Source: Kalymmatonema hyalinum WJT4-NPBG1
GTDB lineage: Bacteria > Cyanobacteriota > Cyanobacteriia > Cyanobacteriales > Nostocaceae
DNA: 39,057 bases
Reading direction: 5' to 3'
Assembly: GCA_019359075.1 (NCBI GenBank)
Contig: JAHHIB010000083.1
Location: 1 to 39,057 of the forward strand
Position 1 is the stretch's first letter; every line of letters starts with the position of its first letter. The notes under the pieces are model-generated. The model was not told the origin of the DNA and searched no databases. It was given only the letters and a program-made list of their open reading frames with translations. The position numbers and the translations under genes were made by a program. Positions 16,488 through 25,349 of this stretch are shown here, piece by piece.

Positions 16488-17582
16488 TTAATTAGTTTCT
16501 ACAACCGCAACTGCTGACATCCCAGGAGTAATTCGAGATTCATAACCTTGAATACTCTCAGGTTCAAACACAATTTTCACCGGAATTCGTTGCACGTCTT
16601 GAGTCAGCGTGGAATTAGCCGTGGGATTCTCTTCTGGGAGAACGGCAACTTTGCCAAAAGAAGTGGGGGACATACTATCCACTTTGCCGCGAAACTTCCG
16701 ATTAGGGAAAGCAGCGATTTTAACCGTCACGTTTTGCCCAGGCTGGATTTTTTCTAATTGGGTTTCTTTAAAGTTGGCAATAATCCAAGGATTTGGCTGC
16801 ACTACCGTAATCAGAGTTTGTCCTGGTTGTACTTGCTGCCCTACAGAAACGTTTTTGTTACCAACTTTTCCAGGGACTAGCGCCGTAACATTGGTGTAAG
16901 ATAGCTGGAGTTCAGCTTTTTTGGCATCCGCCTGCTTTTGGGCGACTGTAGCCAACGCTGTTTTGTACTTTTGCTGATTTATCTCTCTTTGCTGATTAAT
17001 GGTTCGTGCCTGTAGTATTTTATTTCTGTTAGCAGCCTGTGTTGCTTGGGTATTCTTGTTTACTGAAGTTGGCTTCGATTCAGGAACATTAATAGTGATG
17101 GCATCTTTGATATTTTCCGCTGCCAATGCTGCTTGCTGCTTGGCTAATTCTAGAGATGCTTTTGCCTGTGTCAGAGAGACTTGGTAGTCGCCCTTGTCAA
17201 GCTTCACCAATACATCCTTTGGAGACACTACCTGGTTATCATTAACTGCTACTTCGGTGACTATTCCGCCTACGCGCGAAGTGACTTTGTAAATATTTGC
17301 CGTGACATAAGCGTTATCCGTTTGCTGAAACTTCATGGCATACTGCTGGTTATACTGCCACGTTCGGTATGCGTACGTTCCGGAGGCGATCGCTCCTGCG
17401 CCTAGCAATACTCCCAATACCACTTTGGGTAAGAGATGGCGCTTAGACGGTGGTACAGGTTTTTTGATATCACTGTTAGAGTCTCTGGGAGCAAGATCTG
17501 TCACCTTTTGCTCTAAAACTGTTTTTTGTTCCTCTAATCCGGAAAGGTTGTGGTTGTGTTGTGAAGAATCTATGTGTTCCAT
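16488..17582 (-). CDS. HlyD/EmrA-type membrane fusion protein
   Basis: A 364-residue periplasmic adaptor of an efflux or secretion pump. A polar N-terminus is followed by one membrane helix (about 51-69: PKVVLGVLLGAGAIASGTYA), then QTDNAYVTANIYKVTSRVGG, the EmrA-like start of the biotinyl-lipoyl domain, and VAVNDNQVVSPKDVLVKLD. A coiled-coil hairpin of about 90 residues (Ala/Gln/Lys-rich) is followed by the return half (VTALVPGKVGNKNVSVGQQV) and a beta-barrel (FKETQLEKIQPGQNVTVKI). EmrA-type adaptors normally pair with a DHA2 major-facilitator transporter and an outer-membrane TolC-like protein; neither is next to this gene, so the partner must be elsewhere. The ATG start is well placed before the helix. 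Confidence 0.9.
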   Translation of the reverse strand: MEHIDSSQHNHNLSGLEEQKTVLEQKVTDLAPRDSNSDIKKPVPPSKRHLLPKVVLGVLLGAGAIASGTYAYRTWQYNQQYAMKFQQTDNAYVTANIYKVTSRVGGIVTEVAVNDNQVVSPKDVLVKLDKGDYQVSLTQAKASLELAKQQAALAAENIKDAITINVPESKPTSVNKNTQATQAANRNKILQARTINQQREINQQKYKTALATVAQKQADAKKAELQLSYTNVTALVPGKVGNKNVSVGQQVQPGQTLITVVQPNPWIIANFKETQLEKIQPGQNVTVKIAAFPNRKFRGKVDSMSPTSFGKVAVLPEENPTANSTLTQDVQRIPVKIVFEPESIQGYESRITPGMSAVAVVETN

Positions 17583-18013
17583 TAGCGACCTTTCTTACAA
17601 ATTATAAATACTGGGACTTCACGCACCGTAGTGATACATCTATATTTTTAGTCTTTTTGATTGATGCTTTTCCTGTATAAACTGTTCCCTCCACACTCCA
17701 TACAGCTTATATTCTGTAGGTTAACCTGAAAATTTTGGTATTTTTCAGAACTCATAGATAAGGTTTTTAGCCATTGAAGCCGAAATTATGAAAGCAGCGA
17801 TACGCCAAGGGCGTCTGCACTCCTTGCCATCGCCCAAGTTGACCTTTGAGGCGTTTGAGAAAAATTCTGGTTTTGAGGAGACAACCTGCCAAGGGCATAT
17901 TTTTAAGTATTTTTATTTAGCCGAACTCTCGAATACACAACTCCAGTATCTGCAATCTCCATATTCTAATGCCAATATATAGGTGTCGAGTTGTAACTTT
18001 TGTTTTAATATAA

Positions 18014-18028
18014 TGATTATAATAATCA
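18014..18028. promoter_or_regulatory. Perfect 7-1-7 Zur/Fur-box-like palindrome
   Basis: TGATTATAATAATCA is a perfect inverted repeat of 7-bp arms around one base, the format of FUR-family operators. In cyanobacteria Zur (FurB) sites resemble TGATAATnATTATCA. It lies 213 bp before the COG0523 GTPase gene and 432 bp from the start of the divergent HlyD-type gene, in a 658-bp intergenic region that otherwise shows no gene. Confidence 0.6.
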
Positions 18029-18210
18029 CTGATAAGTAGAAAAATTTCAAAAAAAGAATCTCAAAGTTCTCTTCCCGGCTAACTTGTGAAAGCATTTTAA
18101 TTTCTCTATAGGATAAAAATAAGTATTTTTAACTTGTTTGTGTGATCTTTTTCCCAAAATCTCATAAACTAGAAATCATCATTAAAATATAAGAAGCTTT
18201 AAAAGCTGTA

Positions 18211-18225
18211 TGATAATGATAATCA
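18211..18225. promoter_or_regulatory. Second Zur/Fur-box-like site at the GTPase start
   Basis: TGATAATGATAATCA has two 7-bp half sites, TGATAAT and ATAATCA, around a G, differing from a perfect palindrome at one pair. It ends 15 bp before ATG 18241, so a bound repressor could block transcription or early elongation. Two sites before one COG0523 gene fit zinc control. Confidence 0.6.
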
Positions 18226-18240
18226 AAAAGAGGCTAGGGC

Positions 18241-19212
18241 ATGGTAGCTGACGTAATAACAGATTCAGTTCCCGTTACTGTTTTAACAGGTTATTTGGGA
18301 GCAGGTAAAACGACACTTCTAAATCACATCCTGACTTATGAACATGGCAAGAAAGTCGCTGTGATTGTCAACGAGTTTGGAGAAGTGGGTATCGATAATC
18401 AATTAGTGATCGATACGGATGAAGAAATCTTTGAGATGAACAACGGCTGCATCTGTTGTACTGTGCGCGGCGACTTGATTCGCATCATCGGTAACTTGAT
18501 GAAACGGCGTAATAAATTTGACCACTTGGTCATAGAAACCACTGGTCTAGCTGACCCCGCGCCAGTGATTCAGACGTTCTTTGTTGATGAAGATATGCGG
18601 GAAAAGCTAGAGTTAGATGCTGTGGTGACCGTGGTGGATGCTAAGCATATATGGCAGCACTGGGACGCTGATGAAGCGCAAGAACAGATTGCCTTTGCCG
18701 ATGTGATTCTCCTAAATAAAACCGATTTAGTGCCAGAAGAACAGCTCAATGAGCTAGAAAAGCGGATTCGGGGGATGAATGCAATGGCTAAAATTTACCG
18801 CACCCGCAATTCTGAGGTATCGATGGATGCCCTGTTGGGTGTCAAAGCTTTTGACCTCAACCGTGCCTTGGAAATTGACCCAGAATTCTTGGGAGAAGAT
18901 GCTCACCAACATGATGAAACGGTGTATTCTGTGGCTTTGGTAGCAGAAGGCGCACTCGATGGCGACAAGTTAAACGATTGGTTGGCAGAGTTACTGCAAA
19001 CCCAAGGACCAGATATCTTCCGCATGAAGGGTATTTTGAGTATTGCTGGGGAAGATAACCGCTTTGTGTTCCAAGGGGTACATATGTTGTTTGAAGGTAA
19101 ACCAGAACGCCCGTGGAAAGATGGCGAAACCCGCAAAAACGAACTGGTTTTCATCGGTCGTAACCTGGATGAAGCCCAACTCAGACAAGATTTTCTTGCT
19201 TGCTTGTCATAA
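18241..19212 (+). CDS. COG0523 (CobW-like) GTPase, probable zinc metallochaperone
   Basis: A 323-residue G3E GTPase. Walker A is GYLGAGKTT (17-25), the metal-binding CxCC motif is NGCICCTVRGDL (Cys 70, 72, 73), the switch/Walker B region is VIETTGLADP and the base-recognition motif is LNKTD. A CobW_C domain occupies about residues 225-320 (FRMKGILSIAGEDNRFVFQG, then MLFEGKPERPW). Members of this subgroup bind Zn(II) in the CxCC pocket and pass it to client enzymes, and are usually induced by zinc shortage through Zur. The two palindromes just upstream support that. ATG 18241 follows AGAGG by 7 nt. A WD40 gene follows 95 bp downstream on the same strand. Confidence 0.92.
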   Translation: MVADVITDSVPVTVLTGYLGAGKTTLLNHILTYEHGKKVAVIVNEFGEVGIDNQLVIDTDEEIFEMNNGCICCTVRGDLIRIIGNLMKRRNKFDHLVIETTGLADPAPVIQTFFVDEDMREKLELDAVVTVVDAKHIWQHWDADEAQEQIAFADVILLNKTDLVPEEQLNELEKRIRGMNAMAKIYRTRNSEVSMDALLGVKAFDLNRALEIDPEFLGEDAHQHDETVYSVALVAEGALDGDKLNDWLAELLQTQGPDIFRMKGILSIAGEDNRFVFQGVHMLFEGKPERPWKDGETRKNELVFIGRNLDEAQLRQDFLACLS

Positions 19213-19307
19213 ACAAACAGATGGGGAAAATGAGGGAGTAAGAAAACAATTATTCCCCTCCTCATCCCCCTCATCCCCCTCATTTCCCTGATCTTCCCTA
19301 CACAACC

Positions 19308-20387
19308 ATGAACCCCTCAACCCTCAACTCTCAGGAATTTGAAGAGCAATATTCGGGGACGCTTTGCGATTATGTGACTGCGATCGCCTGGTCCCCACAA
19401 GGTACAACTCTAACAGCAACTTCTGCTGCTGGTGAAGTTGTGCTGTGGCGAGATGGTGACTTAGCAACTTTACAGACTGGAAAAGGTGAATCAGTAGACT
19501 GTGTTGCTTTTTCTAAAGATGGGCAATTTTTAGCCGTTGGGGGACAGGATGGAAGGGTAAAAATTTGGCGAGAAAGTGAATTAATCGCCACTTTGGAAAA
19601 TGCCCCCGCCTGGGTTGATAAGCTGGCGTGGAGTCCCACCAGTCATTTACTCGCTTTTAGTTTAGGGCGTTACGTGCAAGTGTGGGACGCCGATACTCGC
19701 GAGGTTGTCGTTACCCTGAATTTTGATAACTCTTCGGTACTAGGTATTGATTGGCGTTGTGATGGAGAGTACCTTGCTATTGGTGGATATCAGGGAGTCA
19801 AGGTATGGAATTGCCAAAATTGGGATGATGACCCATACATCCTGGATATACCTTCTGTCAGTTTAGCTATAGGTTGGTCACCAGACGGGAAATATCTTGC
19901 CTCTGGTAATATGGATCGCACCATTACTGTTGTAGAATCACATTTATTATTCTCTGGTGGCGGAAGCGAATCTTGGGTGATGCGAGGTTTTCCTGGCAAA
20001 ATTCGCGAAGTTGCATGGTCAGAACTCACGACTCAACAAGGCGCACCTCTGCTTGCGTGTTCCAGTGTGGACGGTATTGTGGTATGGGAGAAGCAGGCTG
20101 ATGACTCGTTAGGTTGGGAAGCAAGAGTATTAACGAATCATGTTGATGTGATTGGGGCGATCGCCTTTGCACCTAAAAGCTTGCTTCTTGCTTCCGCTGC
20201 CGCTGATGGCTGGATTTGTTTATGGAAAAAAGCAAAGCAAGTCTCCCAAATTCTCACAGGTGCTTCATCCGGCTTTTCAAGACTCGCATGGCATCCTGAA
20301 GGTAAGCAGCTTGCCGCAGGTGGTGAAAATGGGGAATTGTTCGTTTGGTCAAAAACGACGCGGGGTCAAGGTTTTGGGCGCAACTGA
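19308..20387 (+). CDS. WD40 repeat protein
   Basis: A 359-residue protein made almost entirely of WD40 blades, enough for one seven-bladed propeller. Recognisable repeats include AIAWSPQGTTLTATSAAGEV, VAFSKDGQFLAVGGQDGRVK, IDWRCDGEYLAIGGYQGVKV, IGWSPDGKYLASGNMDRTIT, IAFAPKSLLLASAAADGWI and LAWHPEGKQLAAGGENGEL, each followed by a (V/L)W pair. No signal peptide or catalytic domain is seen, so it is presumably a cytosolic interaction platform. It lies 95 bp after the COG0523 GTPase on the same strand, across a run of CTCATCCCC repeats without a clear terminator, so co-transcription under the same zinc-type control is possible. Confidence 0.88.
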   Translation: MNPSTLNSQEFEEQYSGTLCDYVTAIAWSPQGTTLTATSAAGEVVLWRDGDLATLQTGKGESVDCVAFSKDGQFLAVGGQDGRVKIWRESELIATLENAPAWVDKLAWSPTSHLLAFSLGRYVQVWDADTREVVVTLNFDNSSVLGIDWRCDGEYLAIGGYQGVKVWNCQNWDDDPYILDIPSVSLAIGWSPDGKYLASGNMDRTITVVESHLLFSGGGSESWVMRGFPGKIREVAWSELTTQQGAPLLACSSVDGIVVWEKQADDSLGWEARVLTNHVDVIGAIAFAPKSLLLASAAADGWICLWKKAKQVSQILTGASSGFSRLAWHPEGKQLAAGGENGELFVWSKTTRGQGFGRN

Positions 20388-20510
20388 TTTCTTGTTTCCA
20401 GTATCGACTGGGAATGGGAGCAAGATTGTAGGCTGGGCATTGCCCCTAAAAGCTTATGTGATGCACATTTGATATCAGGATCGGGAAAATACGCATCATA
20501 AAACTTGTAT

Positions 20511-20564
20511 GTAGTAAGGACTTCAGTCCTTGTTTCCATGGAAAAGGACTAAAGTCCTCACTAC
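20511..20564. repeat. Inverted repeat, GTAGTAAGGACTT family
   Basis: The arms GTAGTAAGGACTTCAGTCCTT (20511-20531) and AAGGACTAAAGTCCTCACTAC (20544-20564) are imperfect inverses around 12 nt, and each arm is itself palindromic (AAGGACT-AGTCCTT). It lies between the convergent WD40 and TPR genes and may act as a terminator or RNA-stability element. Confidence 0.7.
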
Positions 20565-20660
20565 AAACTTACTAAGGTTATTTAATCGGACATGATATGA
20601 GACATTAGTGAGGAATGTGCACCCGAAAGAAAACTGCTGTCATCAACTGGGTTTCTATTT

Positions 20661-22343
20661 TTAGAAGTTTAAAATATCTAATGATTCTTCTATTTCTAAA
20701 TCTAAAATTTTTTCTCTGACATTTTTGTGTTCTTCTACCTTACCTTCTTTTCGATAAAACTCTGCTGCTTTTTGAAAATCATCAATAACCCCCTGCTTAT
20801 CTCCTAAGTTATAACGAGCATAACCACGGTTGTAATAAGCATCTGCATCATTGGGATTGATTTTAAGAACCTGAGTATAGTCCTCAATCGCGCCCTGATA
20901 ATCTCCGAGATCATAACGAGCATGAGCACGATTATAATAAGCATCGGCATCATTAGGATTCATCTTAAGAACTTGAGTATAATCCTCAATTGCTCCCTTG
21001 TGATCGCTTAAATCAAAACGAGAATTACCACGGTTTTTGTAACCAATAACATCATTAGGATTAATTTCAATTGACTGACTAAAAAGCTCAATTGCTCTGT
21101 TTGAATCTCCAAAGTTAGAACTATTTGGATTAATTTTGATAGCCTGATTATAATCCTCTATTGCTCCCTGATAATCGCCTACATGATAGCGAATATCAGC
21201 GCGGTTTCTATAAGCAACGGCATCATTGGAATTGATTCTAATTGCTTGAGTGTAATCTGCAATTGCTCCTTCGTAATCTCCTAGTTGATAACGAGCCAAA
21301 CCAAGTTTGGTGTAAACTTTTCCGTAATAAGGATTAATTTCTATTACCTGAGTATAATCTGCAATTGCTTCCTCGTAATCTCCTAGGTGATAACGAGCTA
21401 AACCACGTTTGTAATAAGTATCAGCATCTTTAGAGTTAAGTTTTAAAGCTTGATTGTAGTGATTGATTGCAGCCTTGTATTGTTTTTTCTCGAAGCAATC
21501 ATCACCCTGTTTAAGATAAAGCAGATTCATATCTCCATTATGGAAACGGAGATAGTCATTTTGCTCAGGAGAAAAGTTGGTTTTAGTAAACTGTTGCTTT
21601 GGTTGCTGATAGCTGATTTCCTGTTGGTGAGAAAAGTTGGTTTTGGTAAACTGTTGCTTTGGTTGCTGAGAAATAGGTTCCTGCTTAGGGTTATATTTAT
21701 CAATAGGAGACTTTTGGTTATAAGAATTGAGATGCGTGAATGATTCTAACTGTTCTAGATAACAGCGCAAACCACCGCCATACAGTAATTGTTCTATCCC
21801 AAATGAAATTTTTCCAGTTTTCAGCTTAATCATTTGGGTAGGAAGAAAGCCAGCGAAGAAGAGGTGATATTCAGGTTGCGCTTCATTCACGTCCTCTTGA
21901 ATCAAAATGCAAACCACAACAGCATTTTTTTGCACTTCTTCTGAATTAATTGACCATCTAACTTTATTAATACTGCCATGACGTGATTTTACTGCAATTC
22001 CAACTGATGGATCAAAAGTCAGCGTAAAATCAACTTTACCATCGCCAACGCCGAATCGTTTTTCATAATCTACTTCAGTCACAAAAGCAGCTAAACGTTC
22101 TTTGACAACTTCTTCACCTAATTTTCCTTTCAAATTATTGATAAAAACATCACGGACTGGTGAAGTGCGCTTATATTTCTCAGCCATCTGCCAGCAAAAT
22201 TCCCGTAGTGCCTTTAACCTCTCTCCGGAGATCACCGTTAATTCGCTATATTGTCCTTCTGTTTCACAATGCAGCAAACAACCAGATGTTAACCTTTTAA
22301 TGAAATCAGATTGTAGCGATCGCAGTAGGGTAATCCAGTCCAT
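20661..22343 (-). CDS. PD-(D/E)xK-like domain fused to TPR repeats
   Basis: A 560-residue protein in three parts. Residues 1-200 resemble a restriction-endonuclease fold: GKLGEEVV (E77/E78), GKVDFTL (D105) and VGIAVKSRHG (K119), the layout E-D-x-K of nuclease cores, except that the usual acidic residue before xK is Ala117. Residues about 205-270 are a Gln/Lys/Thr-rich linker with a duplicated unit (QQPKQQFTKTNFS twice). Residues about 275-545 hold about eight TPR units of the type AYYNRGYARYNLGDKQGVID. There is no signal peptide. It is transcribed alone, convergent with the WD40 gene. A nucleic-acid-related role is inferred from the fold only, and catalysis is uncertain given the missing acid. 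Confidence 0.75.
   Translation of the reverse strand: MDWITLLRSLQSDFIKRLTSGCLLHCETEGQYSELTVISGERLKALREFCWQMAEKYKRTSPVRDVFINNLKGKLGEEVVKERLAAFVTEVDYEKRFGVGDGKVDFTLTFDPSVGIAVKSRHGSINKVRWSINSEEVQKNAVVVCILIQEDVNEAQPEYHLFFAGFLPTQMIKLKTGKISFGIEQLLYGGGLRCYLEQLESFTHLNSYNQKSPIDKYNPKQEPISQQPKQQFTKTNFSHQQEISYQQPKQQFTKTNFSPEQNDYLRFHNGDMNLLYLKQGDDCFEKKQYKAAINHYNQALKLNSKDADTYYKRGLARYHLGDYEEAIADYTQVIEINPYYGKVYTKLGLARYQLGDYEGAIADYTQAIRINSNDAVAYRNRADIRYHVGDYQGAIEDYNQAIKINPNSSNFGDSNRAIELFSQSIEINPNDVIGYKNRGNSRFDLSDHKGAIEDYTQVLKMNPNDADAYYNRAHARYDLGDYQGAIEDYTQVLKINPNDADAYYNRGYARYNLGDKQGVIDDFQKAAEFYRKEGKVEEHKNVREKILDLEIEESLDILNF
21569..21669. repeat. Recent 60-bp tandem duplication in the linker of the TPR gene
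   Basis: A 41-bp segment beginning GAGAAAAGTTGGTTTT occurs at 21569-21609 and 21629-21669, exactly 60 bp apart with one mismatch. The in-frame 20-residue period lengthens the linker between the nuclease-like and TPR parts. Confidence 0.85.
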
Positions 22344-22699
22344 TTATAGTTCTGCGAATCTTTTTGTTTATTTTATTAAAATAGCAAATCAGCGAAAACC
22401 TGTCTAAGTTGTATTTAATTAACCTCATGCATAGAAGCCCACCCTCAATCCCCTCCGGGCAACCAGGGAGAGGGCTAATGATGTGGTGAGTGGGGGTGCA
22501 ATGGTGTTTGGCAAGAGGTGTGGCGATTTTTGTTGAGGGGGACAGCGTGTTTGATGGTTGAAGTCCGATATTTGGGAAAAATAAATCAGCACGAATTAGT
22601 TACGCATCACCCAATCACTCAACAAGACAACCCACCAAGCTTTCCAACTCACTCTAATTCCCCCTCCTCGGTTGCGGGGAGGGGGTAGGGGGTGGGGTT
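22344..22699. other. Intergenic region with C/G-rich palindromic repeats
   Basis: No gene seen. 22436-22480 and 22655-22697 carry C-rich/G-rich halves (CCCCCTCCTCGGTTGCGGGG, then AGGGGGTAGGGGGTGGGG) of a common cyanobacterial intergenic repeat. The second copy touches the stop codon of the decarboxylase gene and may serve as its terminator. Confidence 0.5.
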
Positions 22700-24208
22700 C
22701 TACCTCACATCGTAACCAAACAAATTCACATCCACTTCTCCCAACTGCAAATCCCCCAAACCATACTCCGCCCAACGCCTCTCAACCATCGCCGCCACCT
22801 CTGGATCTGACTCCAAAGGCGCACCCCACTCATGTTCAGTTTCCGGAGGAATCTTTGTAGTTGCATCAATTCCCATCCTTCCCCCCAAACCAATCTTCTC
22901 GCTGGCAAAATCCAAACTGTCAAATGGCGTATTCGGCAAAATAAACACATCTCGCGTTGGATCAACTTTGGAACTAATCGCCCACACCACTTGACGCGGA
23001 TCTCTAATATTGATGTCTTTATCCACCACAATCACAAACTTTGTGTAAGTGAACTGTGGCAAAGCACTCCAGAACGCAAGAGCTGCCCGTCGCGCTTGTC
23101 CGGGATATGCTTTATCTATAGATATAATCGCCGCTTTGTACGATAGCGCTTCCATCGGCAAGAAAAAGTCTACAATTTCCGAAACTTGTTGCCGCAAAAT
23201 CGGCGTGTAGATACGGTTAAGCGCGATCGCCATCATTGCTTCTTCTTTCGGTGGACGCCCGCTAAATGTGGTTAAATAAATCGGGTCTTTGCGATGCGTC
23301 ATGCAATGAAAGCGAATTAGGGGCGAATCTTCCACGCCGCCGTAATAACCCATATGATCACCAAACGGACCATCTGGCAATACTTCTCCTGGTGTAATTG
23401 TCCCTTCCAGGACAAATTCCGAATCTGCTGGAACTTGCAAATCTACCGTTTTACACTTTGCTAACTGGACGCCAGAACCGCCGTATAGCCCAGCGAACAG
23501 CCATTCTGACAAGTCTACAGGGATTGGCGTCGCAGCCGCCATGATAATCAGAGGATCTACACCGAGGGCGATCGCCACTTCTAATTTTTTCCCACGTTCT
23601 GCTGCCTTGCGTAAATGCCTTGCGCCACCCCGTACCGATAACCAGTGAACGGTCATCGTATTCTGAGATTGTAGTTGCAATCTATACACACCTACATTTG
23701 GTGTTCCAGTTTCACAATCCTTAGTGATCACTAATCCCAGCGTGATAATCTTGCCAGCATCATTGACATAAGGACGTATCAAAGGTAACTTGTTCAAATC
23801 CAATTCATTACCTTGAAGAACCACCTGCTGACAAGCGGGGAAAAAGTCGCGTCCTGGTTTTGCCTTCAGGACATCAAACAGCACCTTACCAAACTCTACC
23901 GCCTGAGAAATCTTCTTAGGTGGTTTTGGTTGTTGCAGCATTGCCAACTTTTTGCCCAATTCCTCTAACTCTAGAGGATGCTGCATATTCATTGCCCAGC
24001 ATATCCGTTCCACTGTTCCCAGCAAGTTCACCGCCACTGGGAAGGATGCACCTTTGACGTTTTCAAATAGGAGTCCTGGACCACCTTTTTGCAGCATCCG
24101 GTTGGCAATCTCAGCAATTTCTAAATCTGGGTCAACTGGCGCTGAAATCCGCCGTAATTGTCCCTTTTCTTCCAGAATTTTGATGAATCCCCGCAAATCT
24201 CTTGCCAT
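22700..24208 (-). CDS. ubiD: UbiD family decarboxylase
   Basis: A 502-residue UbiD-type decarboxylase, which uses prenylated FMN made by UbiX. In cyanobacteria the enzyme is thought to decarboxylate 4-hydroxy-3-solanesylbenzoate in plastoquinone synthesis. The family features run in order: start DLRGFIKILEEKGQL, EIANRMLQKGGPGLLFENVK, GVYRLQLQSQNTMTVHW, the RGGARHLRKAAERGK stretch of the prFMN/metal site, the conserved EFVLEGTITPGE and PDGPFGDHMGYYGG (acidic active-site region), FVIVVDKDINIRDPRQVVWA and a C-terminal GGRMGIDATTK. Length and ends match the family. The ATG gives the standard N-terminus. No pathway neighbours are present. Confidence 0.94.
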   Translation of the reverse strand: MARDLRGFIKILEEKGQLRRISAPVDPDLEIAEIANRMLQKGGPGLLFENVKGASFPVAVNLLGTVERICWAMNMQHPLELEELGKKLAMLQQPKPPKKISQAVEFGKVLFDVLKAKPGRDFFPACQQVVLQGNELDLNKLPLIRPYVNDAGKIITLGLVITKDCETGTPNVGVYRLQLQSQNTMTVHWLSVRGGARHLRKAAERGKKLEVAIALGVDPLIIMAAATPIPVDLSEWLFAGLYGGSGVQLAKCKTVDLQVPADSEFVLEGTITPGEVLPDGPFGDHMGYYGGVEDSPLIRFHCMTHRKDPIYLTTFSGRPPKEEAMMAIALNRIYTPILRQQVSEIVDFFLPMEALSYKAAIISIDKAYPGQARRAALAFWSALPQFTYTKFVIVVDKDINIRDPRQVVWAISSKVDPTRDVFILPNTPFDSLDFASEKIGLGGRMGIDATTKIPPETEHEWGAPLESDPEVAAMVERRWAEYGLGDLQLGEVDVNLFGYDVR

Positions 24209-24431
24209 TGTTCCAATAAATTAATATTTAAGAAGTGTGAAGCGCTTTCTTATATTATTAGTCATGAGTCATGAGTCACTCGTTATGATACGTTTTTTCT
24301 CTAATCCCCTACTCACTTTAACTGCCACTTAATTAGGAAATTCATTTTCTTTAACTAATAATAAAAATAATTCTGGTATTCTCACCAAAATATGCATTTA
24401 TTTTTACCAGTAAGGGCTTACCTGATTCAAT

Positions 24432-25097
24432 ATGACTAGAATATATGATACTTTCCTAGCAGGCGGTCTTGTCATGTGGCCCCTGTTGGGTTTATCGGTA
24501 TTAACTTTAGCATGCATCTTGGAACGCAGTTGGTTCTGGTTGAAGCTAGTGATTCAAGAGAAACAGGTAGTCCGTGAGATTTTGACAGCGGCAAAGGTAG
24601 ACTTAGAGAAAGCCGAAAAAATTGCAGAAACTGCCCATAATTTAGCCATTAGTCGCTTTTTAGTGGAACCTCTGAGGCTGAAAAATCCCACTCCCGAAAC
24701 CTTTCATTTGGCAATCAAAGCCGCTTCTGATAAAGAATGCATGGCAATGCGTAAAGGCGATATGCTACTGGAAAGTGTGGTGGCGATCGCCCCTTTACTG
24801 GGTATCCTAGGTACGGCAAATGGTCTGTTCACTGTTTTCACTAATCTCAAAACTAACTCTGTGGGTATTACTGATTTCTCTACAGTAACCTCTGGTATCG
24901 TTGAGGCATTGATTAGTTCTATAACTGGAATAGCTGTAGCAATTTTTGCCTTTATATTCTTCCGAGTTTTTCTATGTTTACAATCACAGCAAATGAGCTT
25001 TTTTTCTCAAGTTGGTAACGAATTGGAACTCATTTACTTGCAATGTTGGCATCAACCTTCTACCCAACGAACCACCCAGACTAATAATGACCAGTGA
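24432..25097 (+). CDS. MotA/TolQ/ExbB family proton channel subunit
   Basis: A 221-residue inner-membrane protein with three helices in the ExbB/TolQ pattern: an N-terminal helix (GGLVMWPLLGLSVLTLACIL), a cytoplasmic loop of about 85 residues, then VVAIAPLLGILGTANGLFTV, and finally VTSGIVEALISSITGIAVAI as the third segment, where the conserved Thr/Ser of the proton path lies. Such subunits drive TonB- or Tol-dependent transport with an ExbD/TolR partner. No ExbD-like gene is in the window, but a TonB-like gene lies convergent 250 bp downstream. The predicted loop between helices 1 and 2 is of normal size. Confidence 0.88.
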   Translation: MTRIYDTFLAGGLVMWPLLGLSVLTLACILERSWFWLKLVIQEKQVVREILTAAKVDLEKAEKIAETAHNLAISRFLVEPLRLKNPTPETFHLAIKAASDKECMAMRKGDMLLESVVAIAPLLGILGTANGLFTVFTNLKTNSVGITDFSTVTSGIVEALISSITGIAVAIFAFIFFRVFLCLQSQQMSFFSQVGNELELIYLQCWHQPSTQRTTQTNNDQ

Positions 25098-25225
25098 ACA
25101 GTTAACAGTTATTAGTGATGAGTGAACAAAACATAACTACTCTCTTCCCGCCCGTTCGCCGCTCTTGCGTTCCCGCAGGGTAAAATACCTAATATCACTA
25201 GTTCTAAATATCCATTAATCATACT

Positions 25226-25338
25226 TTTTCAAGAAATCTAATAGACCTCTTGCGGAATGTGAGTCCCATCTGTGTCCATCTGTGTCCATCTGTGGTTAAT
25301 TATTCTTTTTTTTGGACTTTTGCAAGAAATTTAATGAC
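25226..25338. repeat. Degenerate family-2 element with 10-bp tandem units
   Basis: Three consecutive CCATCTGTG(T/G) units (25266-25295) follow CCTCTTGC, as in the element at 13111-13226, and the right side keeps ACTTTTGC. The whole is flanked by imperfect 20-bp direct repeats (CAAGAAATCTAATAGAC and CAAGAAATTTAATGAC). It sits between the convergent ExbB-type and TonB-like genes. Confidence 0.5.
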
Positions 25339-25349
25339 TAATTCACAAC

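Noticed and set aside
17788-17982. 64-codon frame between the HlyD-type and COG0523 genes
   Set aside because: No ribosome binding site, contains a short dispersed repeat, and no recognisable domain.
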